This document shows positions 29,116-36,966 of a DNA stretch of 64,000 nt, in pieces. The notes under the pieces are model-generated. The model made no database searches and was not told the DNA's origin. It saw nothing but the letters and a program-made list of their open reading frames with translations. Every line of letters starts with the position of its first letter. Position 1 is the first letter of the stretch. The translations under genes and the position numbers were made by a program. This DNA comes from JBMYZL01 sp049610385 (GTDB taxonomy: Bacteria > Bacteroidota > Bacteroidia > Flavobacteriales_D > Sanyastnellaceae). The DNA lies in the NCBI GenBank assembly GCA_049610385.1, contig JBMYZL010000013.1, positions 22,105 through 86,104 on the forward strand. The letters run 5' to 3'.

Positions 29116-29119
29116 GGGC

Positions 29120-29533
29120 ATGGAAAATGCGTCTGGAATGCGTGTCGAACACCTGGGCATCGCCGTTTCTGATTTGGCTGCGGCCGAAGCCGTCTATACC
29201 GATCTGCTCGGTGTTCCACCATACAAGAGGGAAACCGTGGAGAGCGAACATGTTTTGACCAGTTTTTTCGCCACTGCAAACGGGCCAAAAATCGAGCTCC
29301 TCGCCAGCACAAATCCCCAAGGTCCAATCGGTCGACACATCACCAAACGAGGAGAAGGTCTTCACCACATTGCTTTCGGTGTGGAGAATTTGGATGCTGA
29401 AATTTCACGATTGGAAAAAAAAGGGTATCGTCTCATTTCCGGCCCGAAACCAGGTGCAGACCACAAAATGATTGCATTCTTGCATCCTGGCGATACGTCA
29501 AAAGTGCTGATTGAATTGTGCATGGATGCATGA
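29120..29533 (+). CDS. mce: Methylmalonyl-CoA epimerase
   Basis: The 137-residue protein is of the vicinal oxygen chelate fold and interconverts (2R)- and (2S)-methylmalonyl-CoA. Metal ligands are visible: His in RVEHLGIAV, His in LHHIAFGV, Glu in VLIELCM. Length and ending match the family. ATG 29120 is taken because a -7 box abuts it; ATG 29138 is the alternative. It would work with a B12-dependent methylmalonyl-CoA mutase (not in this window); the cobalamin adenosyltransferase at 41499 makes that cofactor. Confidence 0.93.
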   Translation: MENASGMRVEHLGIAVSDLAAAEAVYTDLLGVPPYKRETVESEHVLTSFFATANGPKIELLASTNPQGPIGRHITKRGEGLHHIAFGVENLDAEISRLEKKGYRLISGPKPGADHKMIAFLHPGDTSKVLIELCMDA

Positions 29534-29547
29534 CCTCACAACAACCT

Positions 29548-29555
29548 TAACTTCG
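29548..29555 (+). promoter_or_regulatory. -7 box adjacent to SDR start (leaderless type)
   Basis: TAACTTCG, the same octamer as before mce, ends 5 bases before ATG 29561. It predicts a separate, leaderless transcript although the genes are only 27 bases apart. Confidence 0.55.
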
Positions 29556-29560
29556 GCGGC

Positions 29561-30358
29561 ATGAATGGGAACGAATGGATGCCACTCGACTTGGGTGGCA
29601 AACGCGCTTTGGTTTGTGGTGCCTCGCAAGGCATCGGACTGGCTGCAGCGCAACATATGGCTGCACTGGGAGCCGAAGTTGTGCTCATGGCGAGAAATTT
29701 GACGCGCCTTCAAAACGCATTGAATGTGATGCCTGGCGATGGAAAACACCACATCGCATTGGCAGATTTCTCAGACCCAGATGCGGTCGCCAATGCAGTT
29801 CAAAAGGTGGTAGACGCAGCACCCGTTCACATACTCATCAACAACACTGGAGGTCCGGCTGGCGGCCCCATCACACAGGCAGGTGTAGGCGAGTTCAAGG
29901 CCACATTTGAACAGCACTTGGTGTGCAATCAAATTTTGGCTCAAGCGGTGCACCCGGGGATGAAAGCTGCTGGTTACGGCCGCATCATCAATGTCATTTC
30001 CACAAGTGTCAAACAACCACTGAATGGACTGGGGGTGAGCAACACCATTCGAGGCGCTGTAGCGAATTGGGCCAAAACATGGGCCAATGAAGTCGGCCCT
30101 GACGGCATCACGGTCAACAACGTGTTGCCAGGTGCCACCAATACCGCCCGCTTGGCCCAAATTGTCGAAGCCAAAGCGGTCAAAACCGGCAACGACCCCG
30201 ATTCAATCCGATCTCAAATGGCTTCGGCCGTTCCGCTCGGCAGAACCGGGGAACCCGAAGAAGTCGCGAGGGCCATCGCATTTTTGGCCTCTCCAGCAGC
30301 CAGTTATATATCAGGAATCAATTTACCAGTCGATGGAGGCCGAACCGGGTGTCTTTGA
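29561..30358 (+). CDS. SDR family oxidoreductase, atypical active site
   Basis: The 265-residue protein is a classical short-chain dehydrogenase by its TGxxxGIG-type motif (CGASQGIGLAAA), NNTGGPAGG in place of NNAG, and a C-terminal ISGINLPVDGGRTG. The catalytic YxxxK is replaced: the corresponding segment reads GVSNTIRGAVANW, so Ser stands for Tyr and Arg for Lys. A subgroup of 3-oxoacyl-ACP reductase-like SDRs is known to carry SNxxR here, so this is probably natural. The substrate is unknown. It follows mce and precedes gdhA in the same direction. Confidence 0.85.
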   Translation: MNGNEWMPLDLGGKRALVCGASQGIGLAAAQHMAALGAEVVLMARNLTRLQNALNVMPGDGKHHIALADFSDPDAVANAVQKVVDAAPVHILINNTGGPAGGPITQAGVGEFKATFEQHLVCNQILAQAVHPGMKAAGYGRIINVISTSVKQPLNGLGVSNTIRGAVANWAKTWANEVGPDGITVNNVLPGATNTARLAQIVEAKAVKTGNDPDSIRSQMASAVPLGRTGEPEEVARAIAFLASPAASYISGINLPVDGGRTGCL

Positions 30359-30360
30359 AT

Positions 30361-30368
30361 TAGATTTG
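30361..30368 (+). promoter_or_regulatory. -7 promoter box of gdhA
   Basis: TAGATTTG is an exact TAnnTTTG match lying 30 bases before ATG 30399, just after the SDR stop, giving gdhA its own promoter. Confidence 0.6.
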
Positions 30369-30398
30369 CGTCCGCCAAACGTTAATAAGCACGTTACG

Positions 30399-31754
30399 AT
30401 GTCCTCTATCCACCAGGCGCAAATTGACGCCTTTATGGCACAAGTTGCCGCGCACCATGCGCACGAGAAAGAGTTTCTCCAGGCCGTAGAAGAAGTTGCC
30501 GAAACGGTCATCCCATTCATTGAACAACACCCGAAGTACAAGGACCACAAGATTCTTGAGCGAATTGTTGAGCCAGAACGCATACTGATTTTCAGGGTGC
30601 CTTGGGTGGATGACCAAGGAAAGACACAGATCAACCGTGGCTATCGGGTCGAGTTCAACTCGGCAATTGGCCCTTACAAAGGGGGGCTGCGTTTTCACCC
30701 CACGGTGAACCTCGGTGTGCTCAAGTTTTTGGGTTTCGAGCAGATTTTCAAAAATGCATTGACCACCCTGCCCATGGGTGGTGGAAAAGGAGGGGCGGAC
30801 TTTGATCCCAAGGGCAAAAGCGACAATGAGGTCATGCACTTCTGCCAGTCCTTCATGACAGAATTGGCTAGGCACATCGGCCCCAACACAGACGTACCTG
30901 CTGGGGACATCGGTGTGGGAGGTCGAGAAATCGGCTACATGTTTGGGCAATACAAACGGCTCAGAAACGAATTTACGGGCGTCTTGACCGGCAAAGGGCT
31001 GAACTGGGGCGGAAGTTTGATTCGCCCTGAAGCCACAGGTTATGGCACAGTCTATTTCGCCCGAGAGATGATGGCCACCCAAAAGCAAATCATCGACGGT
31101 AAAACTGTGGTCATCAGCGGGTCTGGAAATGTGGCTCAATTCGCCGCTGAGAAATGCATCCAACTGGGCGGTCATGTGGTGACGATGTCTGATTCCAAAG
31201 GATTCATCCACGATCCGGCTGGAATCACCGCTGAAAAACTGGCCTGGATCAAAGAATGCAAAAACGTACGCAGAGCGCGCATTCACGAATATGCAGATGC
31301 ATTTCCGGGCGCGACATTCCACCCAGGACAGCGACCTTGGGGTGTGGCATGTGATGTGGCATTCCCCTGCGCAACACAAAACGAATTGAATGAAGAAGAA
31401 GCGAATGTTTTGGTCCAAAATGGGGTCATTGCTGTTGCAGAAGGTGCGAACATGCCCTGCACGCCGGAAGCGGTCGCAACTTTTCAATCGGGCGGCGTAC
31501 TCTTTGCTCCAGGAAAAGCTTCCAATGCCGGAGGTGTGGCCACATCTGGCCTGGAAATGTCTCAAAATTCCCTGCGCATGAATTGGTCGCGTGAAGAGGT
31601 TGATGAACGCCTTCGAAACATCATGACCAGCATTCACGAGCAGTGTGTAGAATATGGCAAACAATCAGATGGTTCAGTTGACTATGTCCAGGGAGCCAAC
31701 ATCGCAGGCTTTGTCAAAGTGGCGGACGCGATGATTGACCAGGGGGTCGTTTGA
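30399..31754 (+). CDS. gdhA: NADP-type glutamate dehydrogenase
   Basis: ATG 30399 gives 451 residues, the usual length of hexameric NADP-dependent glutamate dehydrogenase, which makes glutamate from 2-oxoglutarate and ammonia. Signatures are GYRVEFNSAIGPYKGGLRFH, LPMGGGKGGADFDPKGKSD (catalytic Lys), PAGDIGVGGREIGYMFGQYK and the Rossmann glycines in VISGSGNVAQFAAEK. The coding frame extends upstream to 30087, but that part is antisense-like overlap with the SDR gene and is rejected. A terminator follows at 31778. Confidence 0.96.
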   Translation: MSSIHQAQIDAFMAQVAAHHAHEKEFLQAVEEVAETVIPFIEQHPKYKDHKILERIVEPERILIFRVPWVDDQGKTQINRGYRVEFNSAIGPYKGGLRFHPTVNLGVLKFLGFEQIFKNALTTLPMGGGKGGADFDPKGKSDNEVMHFCQSFMTELARHIGPNTDVPAGDIGVGGREIGYMFGQYKRLRNEFTGVLTGKGLNWGGSLIRPEATGYGTVYFAREMMATQKQIIDGKTVVISGSGNVAQFAAEKCIQLGGHVVTMSDSKGFIHDPAGITAEKLAWIKECKNVRRARIHEYADAFPGATFHPGQRPWGVACDVAFPCATQNELNEEEANVLVQNGVIAVAEGANMPCTPEAVATFQSGGVLFAPGKASNAGGVATSGLEMSQNSLRMNWSREEVDERLRNIMTSIHEQCVEYGKQSDGSVDYVQGANIAGFVKVADAMIDQGVV

Positions 31755-31777
31755 TCATTTCACATCCGAATTTTTGG

Positions 31778-31813
31778 AACGTCCTGGATCCGATTGGGTT
31801 TCAGGACGTTTTT
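31778..31813 (+). terminator. Intrinsic terminator after gdhA
   Basis: The stem AACGTCCTG (31778-31786) pairs perfectly with CAGGACGTT (31802-31810) across a 15-base loop, and T's continue to 31813. It begins 24 bases past the gdhA stop. The opposite strand also has a short T-run, so it may act in both directions. Confidence 0.75.
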
Positions 31814-32010
31814 CGTTCGGAAATTTTTTGGGGCTTGTGTCGTTCATGATGACGGCGACGGCGTGAGGTCATTTGGTTCAAGTCCTCTCCCCATTCGTCC
31901 AAGGCATCAGCATCTCCCAACCCTGGCTTCCGATCAAAATTCTTCAAGTCTCGCTTGCGCCCCATGCACTGAAAACACAACAACCCCAACATGGGTTCAT
32001 TGCACATCAA
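31801..32010 (-). CDS. Possible small protein, doubtful
   Basis: A leftward frame of 69 codons encodes a Cys-containing N-terminus (CNEPMLGLLCFQCMGRK) and a strongly basic tail (TSRRRRHHERHKPQ). This is not random-looking, but its last codons lie inside the gdhA terminator stem and I recognise no family. Start ATG 32010 or the next codon. Coding is possible but unproven. Confidence 0.3.
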   Translation of the reverse strand: MMCNEPMLGLLCFQCMGRKRDLKNFDRKPGLGDADALDEWGEDLNQMTSRRRRHHERHKPQKISERKTS

Positions 32011-32317
32011 GAGCCTACCGATTCAATCACAAGCATCAGTGAATACAGATAGCCGTTGGGGCCCAGACAATGAGCACAAGCGCCAAATGACAGGGATGCC
32101 AGAAAGATCTTTGATGCATTTTGTAAAGACCATTTGGCGCACTCACAGAATGTTTTCGAGGGCTTCAATCGTCAGGGGGACCAGGACCACACCGGTGAAG
32201 TGCGGTCCTTCCCCTCAAACAAACTCGATTAGCCTAACCAAAAGCCCATCTAGTACACCAACAACCCATCCACCCCTTTGTTGCAACTGTACCTGTTTTT
32301 TCGCCTGAATCCCAGAT

Positions 32318-32325
32318 TATCTTTG
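32318..32325 (+). promoter_or_regulatory. -7 box adjacent to membrane protein start (leaderless type)
   Basis: TATCTTTG is an exact consensus match and ends 4 bases before ATG 32330, so the mRNA should begin at the start codon. Confidence 0.6.
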
Positions 32326-32329
32326 CTGC

Positions 32330-32785
32330 ATGATCACAGGACTTCAACACATGCACAGCTTCTTGCGTTGGGTGGCTTTGGCCCTCCTCGTGTGGAGCGT
32401 CATTTCCGCTTGGCGCGGAATGGGTGCCCAAAGGGCTTTCACTTCAAGCGACCAAAAACGCGGACTTTTCACCATGGTTGTGCTGCACGTACAGCTGCTT
32501 TTGGGTGTTGCGTTATGGGCATTGGGAGAACGGGGCATGAAAGCATTTGCCGACCCTGACGTCATGTCAAACAGCATGTTGCGGTTTTTTGCTGTCGAAC
32601 ACATGGTGGGGATGATGGTGGGGATTCTGTTCGGCACATTGGGTCACAGCCTTTCCAAGCGGGCGAGTTCGGACCGCATGAAATTTCGGAAACAAGCCAT
32701 TTGGTTCACCCTGGCCTTGGTTGTCATTTTGGTGATGATTCCATGGCCATTCCGGGAAGGGTTTGAATGGGTCGGATGGTTCTGA
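32330..32785 (+). CDS. Four-helix membrane protein (cytochrome b-like family)
   Basis: The 151-residue protein has four predicted membrane helices (about residues 10-27, 47-65, 84-103 and 122-140). Conserved His in QHMHSFLRW, LHVQLLLG, EHMVGMM and GHSLSK fit a family of small Bacteroidota membrane proteins often annotated as cytochrome b. Haem binding is not proven. It overlaps the start of the cytochrome c-like lipoprotein gene, suggesting a joint respiratory or redox role. Confidence 0.7.
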   Translation: MITGLQHMHSFLRWVALALLVWSVISAWRGMGAQRAFTSSDQKRGLFTMVVLHVQLLLGVALWALGERGMKAFADPDVMSNSMLRFFAVEHMVGMMVGILFGTLGHSLSKRASSDRMKFRKQAIWFTLALVVILVMIPWPFREGFEWVGWF

Positions 32786-33129
32786 AAATTCGACACATTA
32801 CGGCTTGGGGCATGCTGGTGACGACCATCCTCTCCAGTTGTGGAGGCAGGGGAACACCTGTTCCCGCTGATTCCCGCAGAGACACTGCTGTCTCTGAAAC
32901 AGAGGCCCGCAGGATTTACACCATGAAATGTAGCCTTTGTCATGGTTCCGACGGTCGTCTGATGGCCTCACAGTCACCCGATTTGTCCATTTCTGAAATG
33001 AACCTTGCTGAGCGAAAAGCCATCATCAAAAACGGCAAAGGTGTGATGCCACCACAAGCCGGAATCTTGACTGCCAAAGAAATAGAGGCTGTCGCGAAAT
33101 ACATCGAAACCTTCAGAGTGCCGCGCTGA
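32776..33129 (+). CDS. Cytochrome c-like lipoprotein
   Basis: From ATG 32776 (ATG 32767 is the alternative) the product has about 117 residues. A hydrophobic stretch ends in a lipobox (TTILSSCGG). The mature part has one haem c site, CSLCHG, and a downstream axial-ligand Met in GKGVMPPQ, with the terminal helix AKEIEAVAKYIETF typical of class I c-type cytochromes. It should be an envelope-bound electron carrier. The start overlaps the previous gene and the stop is 3 bases before hflX. Confidence 0.85.
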   Translation: MVLKIRHITAWGMLVTTILSSCGGRGTPVPADSRRDTAVSETEARRIYTMKCSLCHGSDGRLMASQSPDLSISEMNLAERKAIIKNGKGVMPPQAGILTAKEIEAVAKYIETFRVPR

Positions 33130-33132
33130 CCC

Positions 33133-34320
33133 ATGCTGGACAAATCAAAGTTAAAGTCCACCTTACCGGAACAAGAGACGGCGGTGTTGGTGGGGTTGGT
33201 GACAGGCCGTTCCACCCGAGAAGAGGTGGCTGAATATCTAGACGAGCTCGCCTTTTTGGCATCCACTGCACATGCGGACACCCAACGGGTGTTTGTGCAA
33301 TCCTTGGACAAACCCGATGTCCGAACGTTTGTCGGGTCTGGAAAAGTGCAGGAAATCAAAGCGTTTGTCGAAGAGGAGGACATCGACATCTTGATTTTTG
33401 ACGATGAATTGAGCCCCACGCAACTGCGCAATTTGGAGAGGGAAATACCCGAGCGCAAAATTCTGGATCGGCCGAATTTGATTTTGGACATTTTCGCAGC
33501 GCGTGCCCGCACCTCCCATGCGAAGACACAGGTCGAATTGGCCCAATATCAATACCTGCTGCCCCGGCTGACCAACATGTGGACACACCTTCAAAAACAA
33601 AAGGGAGGCATCGGCATGAAAGGACCCGGTGAAAAGGAAATCGAAACCGACAGGCGGATCATTCGAGATCGCATCGCTGCCCTGAAAAAGGAATTGTCGA
33701 GAATTGATCGGCAGATGGCAACCCAAAGGGGCAATCGGGGGGCCATGGTGCGCGTGGCCTTGGTGGGTTACACGAATGCCGGCAAAAGCACCTTGATGAA
33801 CTTGCTTGCCAAAAGCGAAGTGTTCGCCGAAGACAAGTTGTTTGCCACCCTGGACACCACCGTTCGCAAAGTGGTTCTGCAAAATTTGCCATTCCTTTTA
33901 AGCGACACTGTGGGATTCATCCGGAAATTGCCTCACCAACTGATTGAGAGTTTCAAGTCTACATTGGATGAAACACGGGAAAGCGATTTGCTGATGCATG
34001 TCATTGATGTGAGCCATCCTCATTTCGAAGATCACATGGCTGTGGTGGAAAGCACTTTGGCTGAAATCGGGAGCGAAGACAAACCCGTGGTTTACGTTTT
34101 CAATAAAATAGATGCCCTTCCCGATGCTTCCGAAGTGACTGGGCCCAGTCGAACCGAATTGATTCAAGGCCTATCTGAGCGCATGGAACGAACAGGGAAA
34201 ACTTCCTTGTTCATCTCTGCACATTCACGAGATGGCATTGAAGAACTCCGCACATTGCTCTACGACCGGATCAAAGAAATTCACGTCAAGCGCTATCCGT
34301 ACAATGCCTTTCTGTACTGA
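33133..34320 (+). CDS. hflX: GTPase HflX
   Basis: The 395-residue protein matches the ribosome-associated GTPase HflX. The N-terminal domain contains KPDVRTFVGSGKVQEI and FDDELSPTQLRNLE; the family linker GGIGMKGPGEKEIETDRR follows; the G domain shows G1 GYTNAGKSTL, G3 DTVGFIRKLPH and G4 NKID. HflX splits or rescues stalled ribosomes under stress. It starts 3 bases after the cytochrome gene and is followed by a separate promoter for rbfA. Confidence 0.96.
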   Translation: MLDKSKLKSTLPEQETAVLVGLVTGRSTREEVAEYLDELAFLASTAHADTQRVFVQSLDKPDVRTFVGSGKVQEIKAFVEEEDIDILIFDDELSPTQLRNLEREIPERKILDRPNLILDIFAARARTSHAKTQVELAQYQYLLPRLTNMWTHLQKQKGGIGMKGPGEKEIETDRRIIRDRIAALKKELSRIDRQMATQRGNRGAMVRVALVGYTNAGKSTLMNLLAKSEVFAEDKLFATLDTTVRKVVLQNLPFLLSDTVGFIRKLPHQLIESFKSTLDETRESDLLMHVIDVSHPHFEDHMAVVESTLAEIGSEDKPVVYVFNKIDALPDASEVTGPSRTELIQGLSERMERTGKTSLFISAHSRDGIEELRTLLYDRIKEIHVKRYPYNAFLY

Positions 34321-34369
34321 GATGAACACAAACTGCAGAGGACGTCTGCGCAAGAGCCCGACCAGGTTG

Positions 34370-34377
34370 TAATTTTG
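34370..34377 (+). promoter_or_regulatory. -7 box adjacent to rbfA start (leaderless type)
   Basis: TAATTTTG is an exact consensus match ending 5 bases before ATG 34383. Confidence 0.6.
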
Positions 34378-34382
34378 AGGCC

Positions 34383-34718
34383 ATGTCCATCCGTCAAGAA
34401 AAAGTGGCCGAACTCATTCGGCGGGACCTCAGCACGCTGTTCCAACAGAAAGGTTCGCTGTGGTTCCATGGCATGTTCATCACCGTGACGGTGGTGCGAA
34501 TGAGTCCAGATTTGGGTTTGGCCAAAGTCTACCTGAGCTTCATGGCCGTCCCGGACAAAAGTGCAGCCCTGAAGCAAGTGAAGGCGGAAGGATGGCGGGT
34601 CCGAAAAGCCTTGGCCGAAAAAATCGGCAAGCAAGTTCGGGTGATTCCTGAAATCAACTTCTACCTCGACGACAGCCTCGACCATTACGAAGCTGTGGAC
34701 CAAGCCCTGAAATCTTGA
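34383..34718 (+). CDS. rbfA: Ribosome-binding factor A
   Basis: This is a 111-residue KH-like protein with the RbfA N-terminus (SIRQEKVAELIRRDLSTLFQ), the VVRMSPDLGLAKVYLSF strand and the C-terminal PEINFYLDDSLDHYEAVDQ helix region. RbfA matures the 30S subunit near the 5' end of 16S rRNA. The stop overlaps the TTG start of the following permease gene. Confidence 0.95.
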   Translation: MSIRQEKVAELIRRDLSTLFQQKGSLWFHGMFITVTVVRMSPDLGLAKVYLSFMAVPDKSAALKQVKAEGWRVRKALAEKIGKQVRVIPEINFYLDDSLDHYEAVDQALKS

Positions 34719-35962
34719 AACTCCCGTTTCTTCTTGCCCGGCGCTACGCTTTTCAGTTTCGGAATCGGAGGAATCTTACCCATCTCATCTCCGCCATTTC
34801 CATGTTTGTCATTGCCGCAGTGACCGCTGCCATGGTGGCCATTTTGTCGGCGTTCAACGGGATCGAAGATGTGGTGGAAAGGCTTTTTGGGACGCTGGAT
34901 GCACCCGCAGCCCTGGTGCCTACGAACGGTTCGTCGGTCCCCGATTCACTCATCACATGGCTCGCTGCCCAACCAGAAGTGGCCCAAGCTTCACCCATTA
35001 TTGAAGATGAGGCAATCATTCGGTTCGGAGACCAAGGGACAGAGGTTGTTACAGTGTTGGGATTGGACTCCACATTGCTTGGCATGACACGTCTGAAGGC
35101 ATCCACGCGTTTCCAAGATGATCAATGGTCAGACCCCAATGCTGAGGTTGCAGCTGTGGCCTTGGGGCTGGGGGTACGAAACCTCCTCGGCGCGGGGGTC
35201 GGTCCTCCAGGGGATCAACGCGCCATCCTGACCTTGAGTGCACCCCAGCGTGGCAAAAGGCTTTCCCGGTTTCGTGAACGGGCATTCAAAAGCATTTACG
35301 TTGCAGCGACAGATGTATTCTCCATCAACGCAGACCTCGATTCAAGGTATGCCCTGGTCTCTATCCCCACAGCTCGCAACCTGTTCGGTCGCCCTGAATC
35401 CGTCTCGCGAATCGAATGGACACCCGTGGATTCAAACGAGATCGACAAGGCCGTGCAAACCCTGTCCACAAGGCTAATCGAGGCCCAACTCCCCTATCGC
35501 ATCCGGACCCGATCCGAAAAAAATGCTTTGATCACACGAACGAACCGGGCTGAAAAATGGGCCACATTCGCCATTTTGAGTTTCATCCTCATCGTCGCGG
35601 CATTCAACGTCATGGCATCCCTCACCATGCTCCTGCTCGACAAAAGACAAGACATCGAGGTCTTGCAATCCATGGGCCTCACAGGGCAACGCCTTGAGCG
35701 GGCCTTTGCCCTTCAAGGGGTGCTGATCAACGCTGTAGGAGGGTTGACCGGAGCCGGATTGGGTTTGCTGTTGGTGGCCGGTCAAGATCGGTTTGGTTGG
35801 CTCAAACTCGAGGGGTCAGTTGTACCAGCTTATCCCGTGCGATTGGCATGGATGGATGTCGTGGGTGTTTTGACTGTGGTGTTGATTGTTGGGGGGATGG
35901 GATCGGCGTTGATGGTTCGAATTTTGGTGCGGCGGTTGAGCGCGATGAGAGGGGCCTTGTGA
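34715..35962 (+). CDS. LolC/LolE-type ABC transporter permease
   Basis: A 415-residue protein from TTG 34715, overlapping the rbfA stop by 4 bases. The N-terminus (RRYAFQFRNRRNLTHLISAI, then a helix), a large periplasmic domain, and three C-terminal membrane segments with LDKRQDIEVLQSMGLTGQ match the lipoprotein-releasing LolC/E (FtsX-like) family. It would extract lipoproteins from the inner membrane with an ATPase encoded elsewhere. The coupling to rbfA recurs in Bacteroidota genomes as far as I recall. Confidence 0.88.
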   Translation: MKLPFLLARRYAFQFRNRRNLTHLISAISMFVIAAVTAAMVAILSAFNGIEDVVERLFGTLDAPAALVPTNGSSVPDSLITWLAAQPEVAQASPIIEDEAIIRFGDQGTEVVTVLGLDSTLLGMTRLKASTRFQDDQWSDPNAEVAAVALGLGVRNLLGAGVGPPGDQRAILTLSAPQRGKRLSRFRERAFKSIYVAATDVFSINADLDSRYALVSIPTARNLFGRPESVSRIEWTPVDSNEIDKAVQTLSTRLIEAQLPYRIRTRSEKNALITRTNRAEKWATFAILSFILIVAAFNVMASLTMLLLDKRQDIEVLQSMGLTGQRLERAFALQGVLINAVGGLTGAGLGLLLVAGQDRFGWLKLEGSVVPAYPVRLAWMDVVGVLTVVLIVGGMGSALMVRILVRRLSAMRGAL

Positions 35963-35976
35963 ACCTCGGTTTGGCC

Positions 35977-36966
35977 TCAGGCCCAGGCCAAATCCATGCC
36001 CTCCAAAAACACCAATTTTTCCCGAACGCCCTCGGCGCTATCCAACGTCACCAAGTCCAACCGGTGCTGCTTGAAATCGCGGATGCCCTTGAAATAATTC
36101 GCATAATGACGCCGCATCTCCACAATGCCCAAGCGTTCACCCTTCCACGCAATGCTGCGCTCCAAATGCTCACGCGCTGCCGCCACCCGATCTGTGAAGG
36201 CGATGGGCTCCATTTTTTCGCCCCCAGTAGCCATAAAGTGCTTGATTTCTTGGAACACCCAAGGGGACCCGATGGCCGCTCGACCAATCATGATGCCATC
36301 CACACCATAACGCTCCCGGTATTCCACAGCCTTTTCCGGTGAATCAATGTCCCCATTGCCAAACACAGGGATGTGCATTCGGGGATTGTTCTTCACCTCT
36401 GCAATCAATGACCAATCTGCCTCCCCCTTGTACATCTGAGCACGGGTTCGGCCATGGATGCTGATGGCCTGAATCCCAACATCTTGTAGACGTTCAGCGA
36501 CCTCCACGATGTACTTGGATTCATCATCCCAGCCCAATCGGGTCTTCACCGTCACTGGCAACTTGCACGTGTCCACGATTTCTCGGGTCATTGTGACCAT
36601 TTTGGGAATGTCCTGTAAAATTCCTGCACCCGCTCCACGGCAGGCCACCTTTTTCACCGGGCATCCGTAGTTGATGTCGACGACGTCTGGCTGGGCAGCT
36701 TCGGTGATGGTCGCTGCTTGCCGCATCGATTCAATTTCACTGCCGAAAATTTGAATCCCGATGGGCCTTTCGTATTCGAAAATATCGAGTTTCGCCCGGC
36801 TCTTGGCCGCATCCCGAATCAACCCCTCAGAAGAGATGAATTCGGTGTACATCATGTCCGCTCCATATTTCTTGCACAAGGCGCGAAACGGCGGATCACT
36901 CACATCTTCCATCGGGGCGAGCAACAAGGGGAATTCCCCGATTTCCACATCTCCTATTCGTACCAT
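35977..36966 (-). CDS. dusB: tRNA-dihydrouridine synthase (DusB type)
   Basis: From ATG 36966 the protein has 329 residues. Flavin-binding and catalytic signatures are LLLAPMEDVSDPPFRALCKKYGAD-type N-terminus, DINYGCPVKKVACRGAGAG (catalytic Cys in NYGCP), VKTRLGWD, ISIHGRTRAQMYKG and FGNGDI. It reduces uridines in the tRNA D-loop. The start codon lies inside a CCATGG palindrome shared with the divergent CPBP gene, and its -7 box lies within that gene. Confidence 0.94.
   Translation of the reverse strand: MVRIGDVEIGEFPLLLAPMEDVSDPPFRALCKKYGADMMYTEFISSEGLIRDAAKSRAKLDIFEYERPIGIQIFGSEIESMRQAATITEAAQPDVVDINYGCPVKKVACRGAGAGILQDIPKMVTMTREIVDTCKLPVTVKTRLGWDDESKYIVEVAERLQDVGIQAISIHGRTRAQMYKGEADWSLIAEVKNNPRMHIPVFGNGDIDSPEKAVEYRERYGVDGIMIGRAAIGSPWVFQEIKHFMATGGEKMEPIAFTDRVAAAREHLERSIAWKGERLGIVEMRRHYANYFKGIRDFKQHRLDLVTLDSAEGVREKLVFLEGMDLAWA

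Larger units (their letters stand above)
31755..32329. other. Intergenic region with one doubtful small frame
   Basis: About 575 bases between gdhA and the next rightward gene. The first 60 hold the gdhA terminator. A leftward 69-codon frame (31801-32010) is listed separately with low confidence. The rest, to the promoter at 32318, shows no coding signature, tRNA or repeat. Confidence 0.5.

Noticed and set aside
30360..31664. Leftward frame of about 434 codons opposite gdhA
   Set aside because: It lies entirely antisense to a highly conserved enzyme; its translation has no domain signature. It is a codon-bias shadow.
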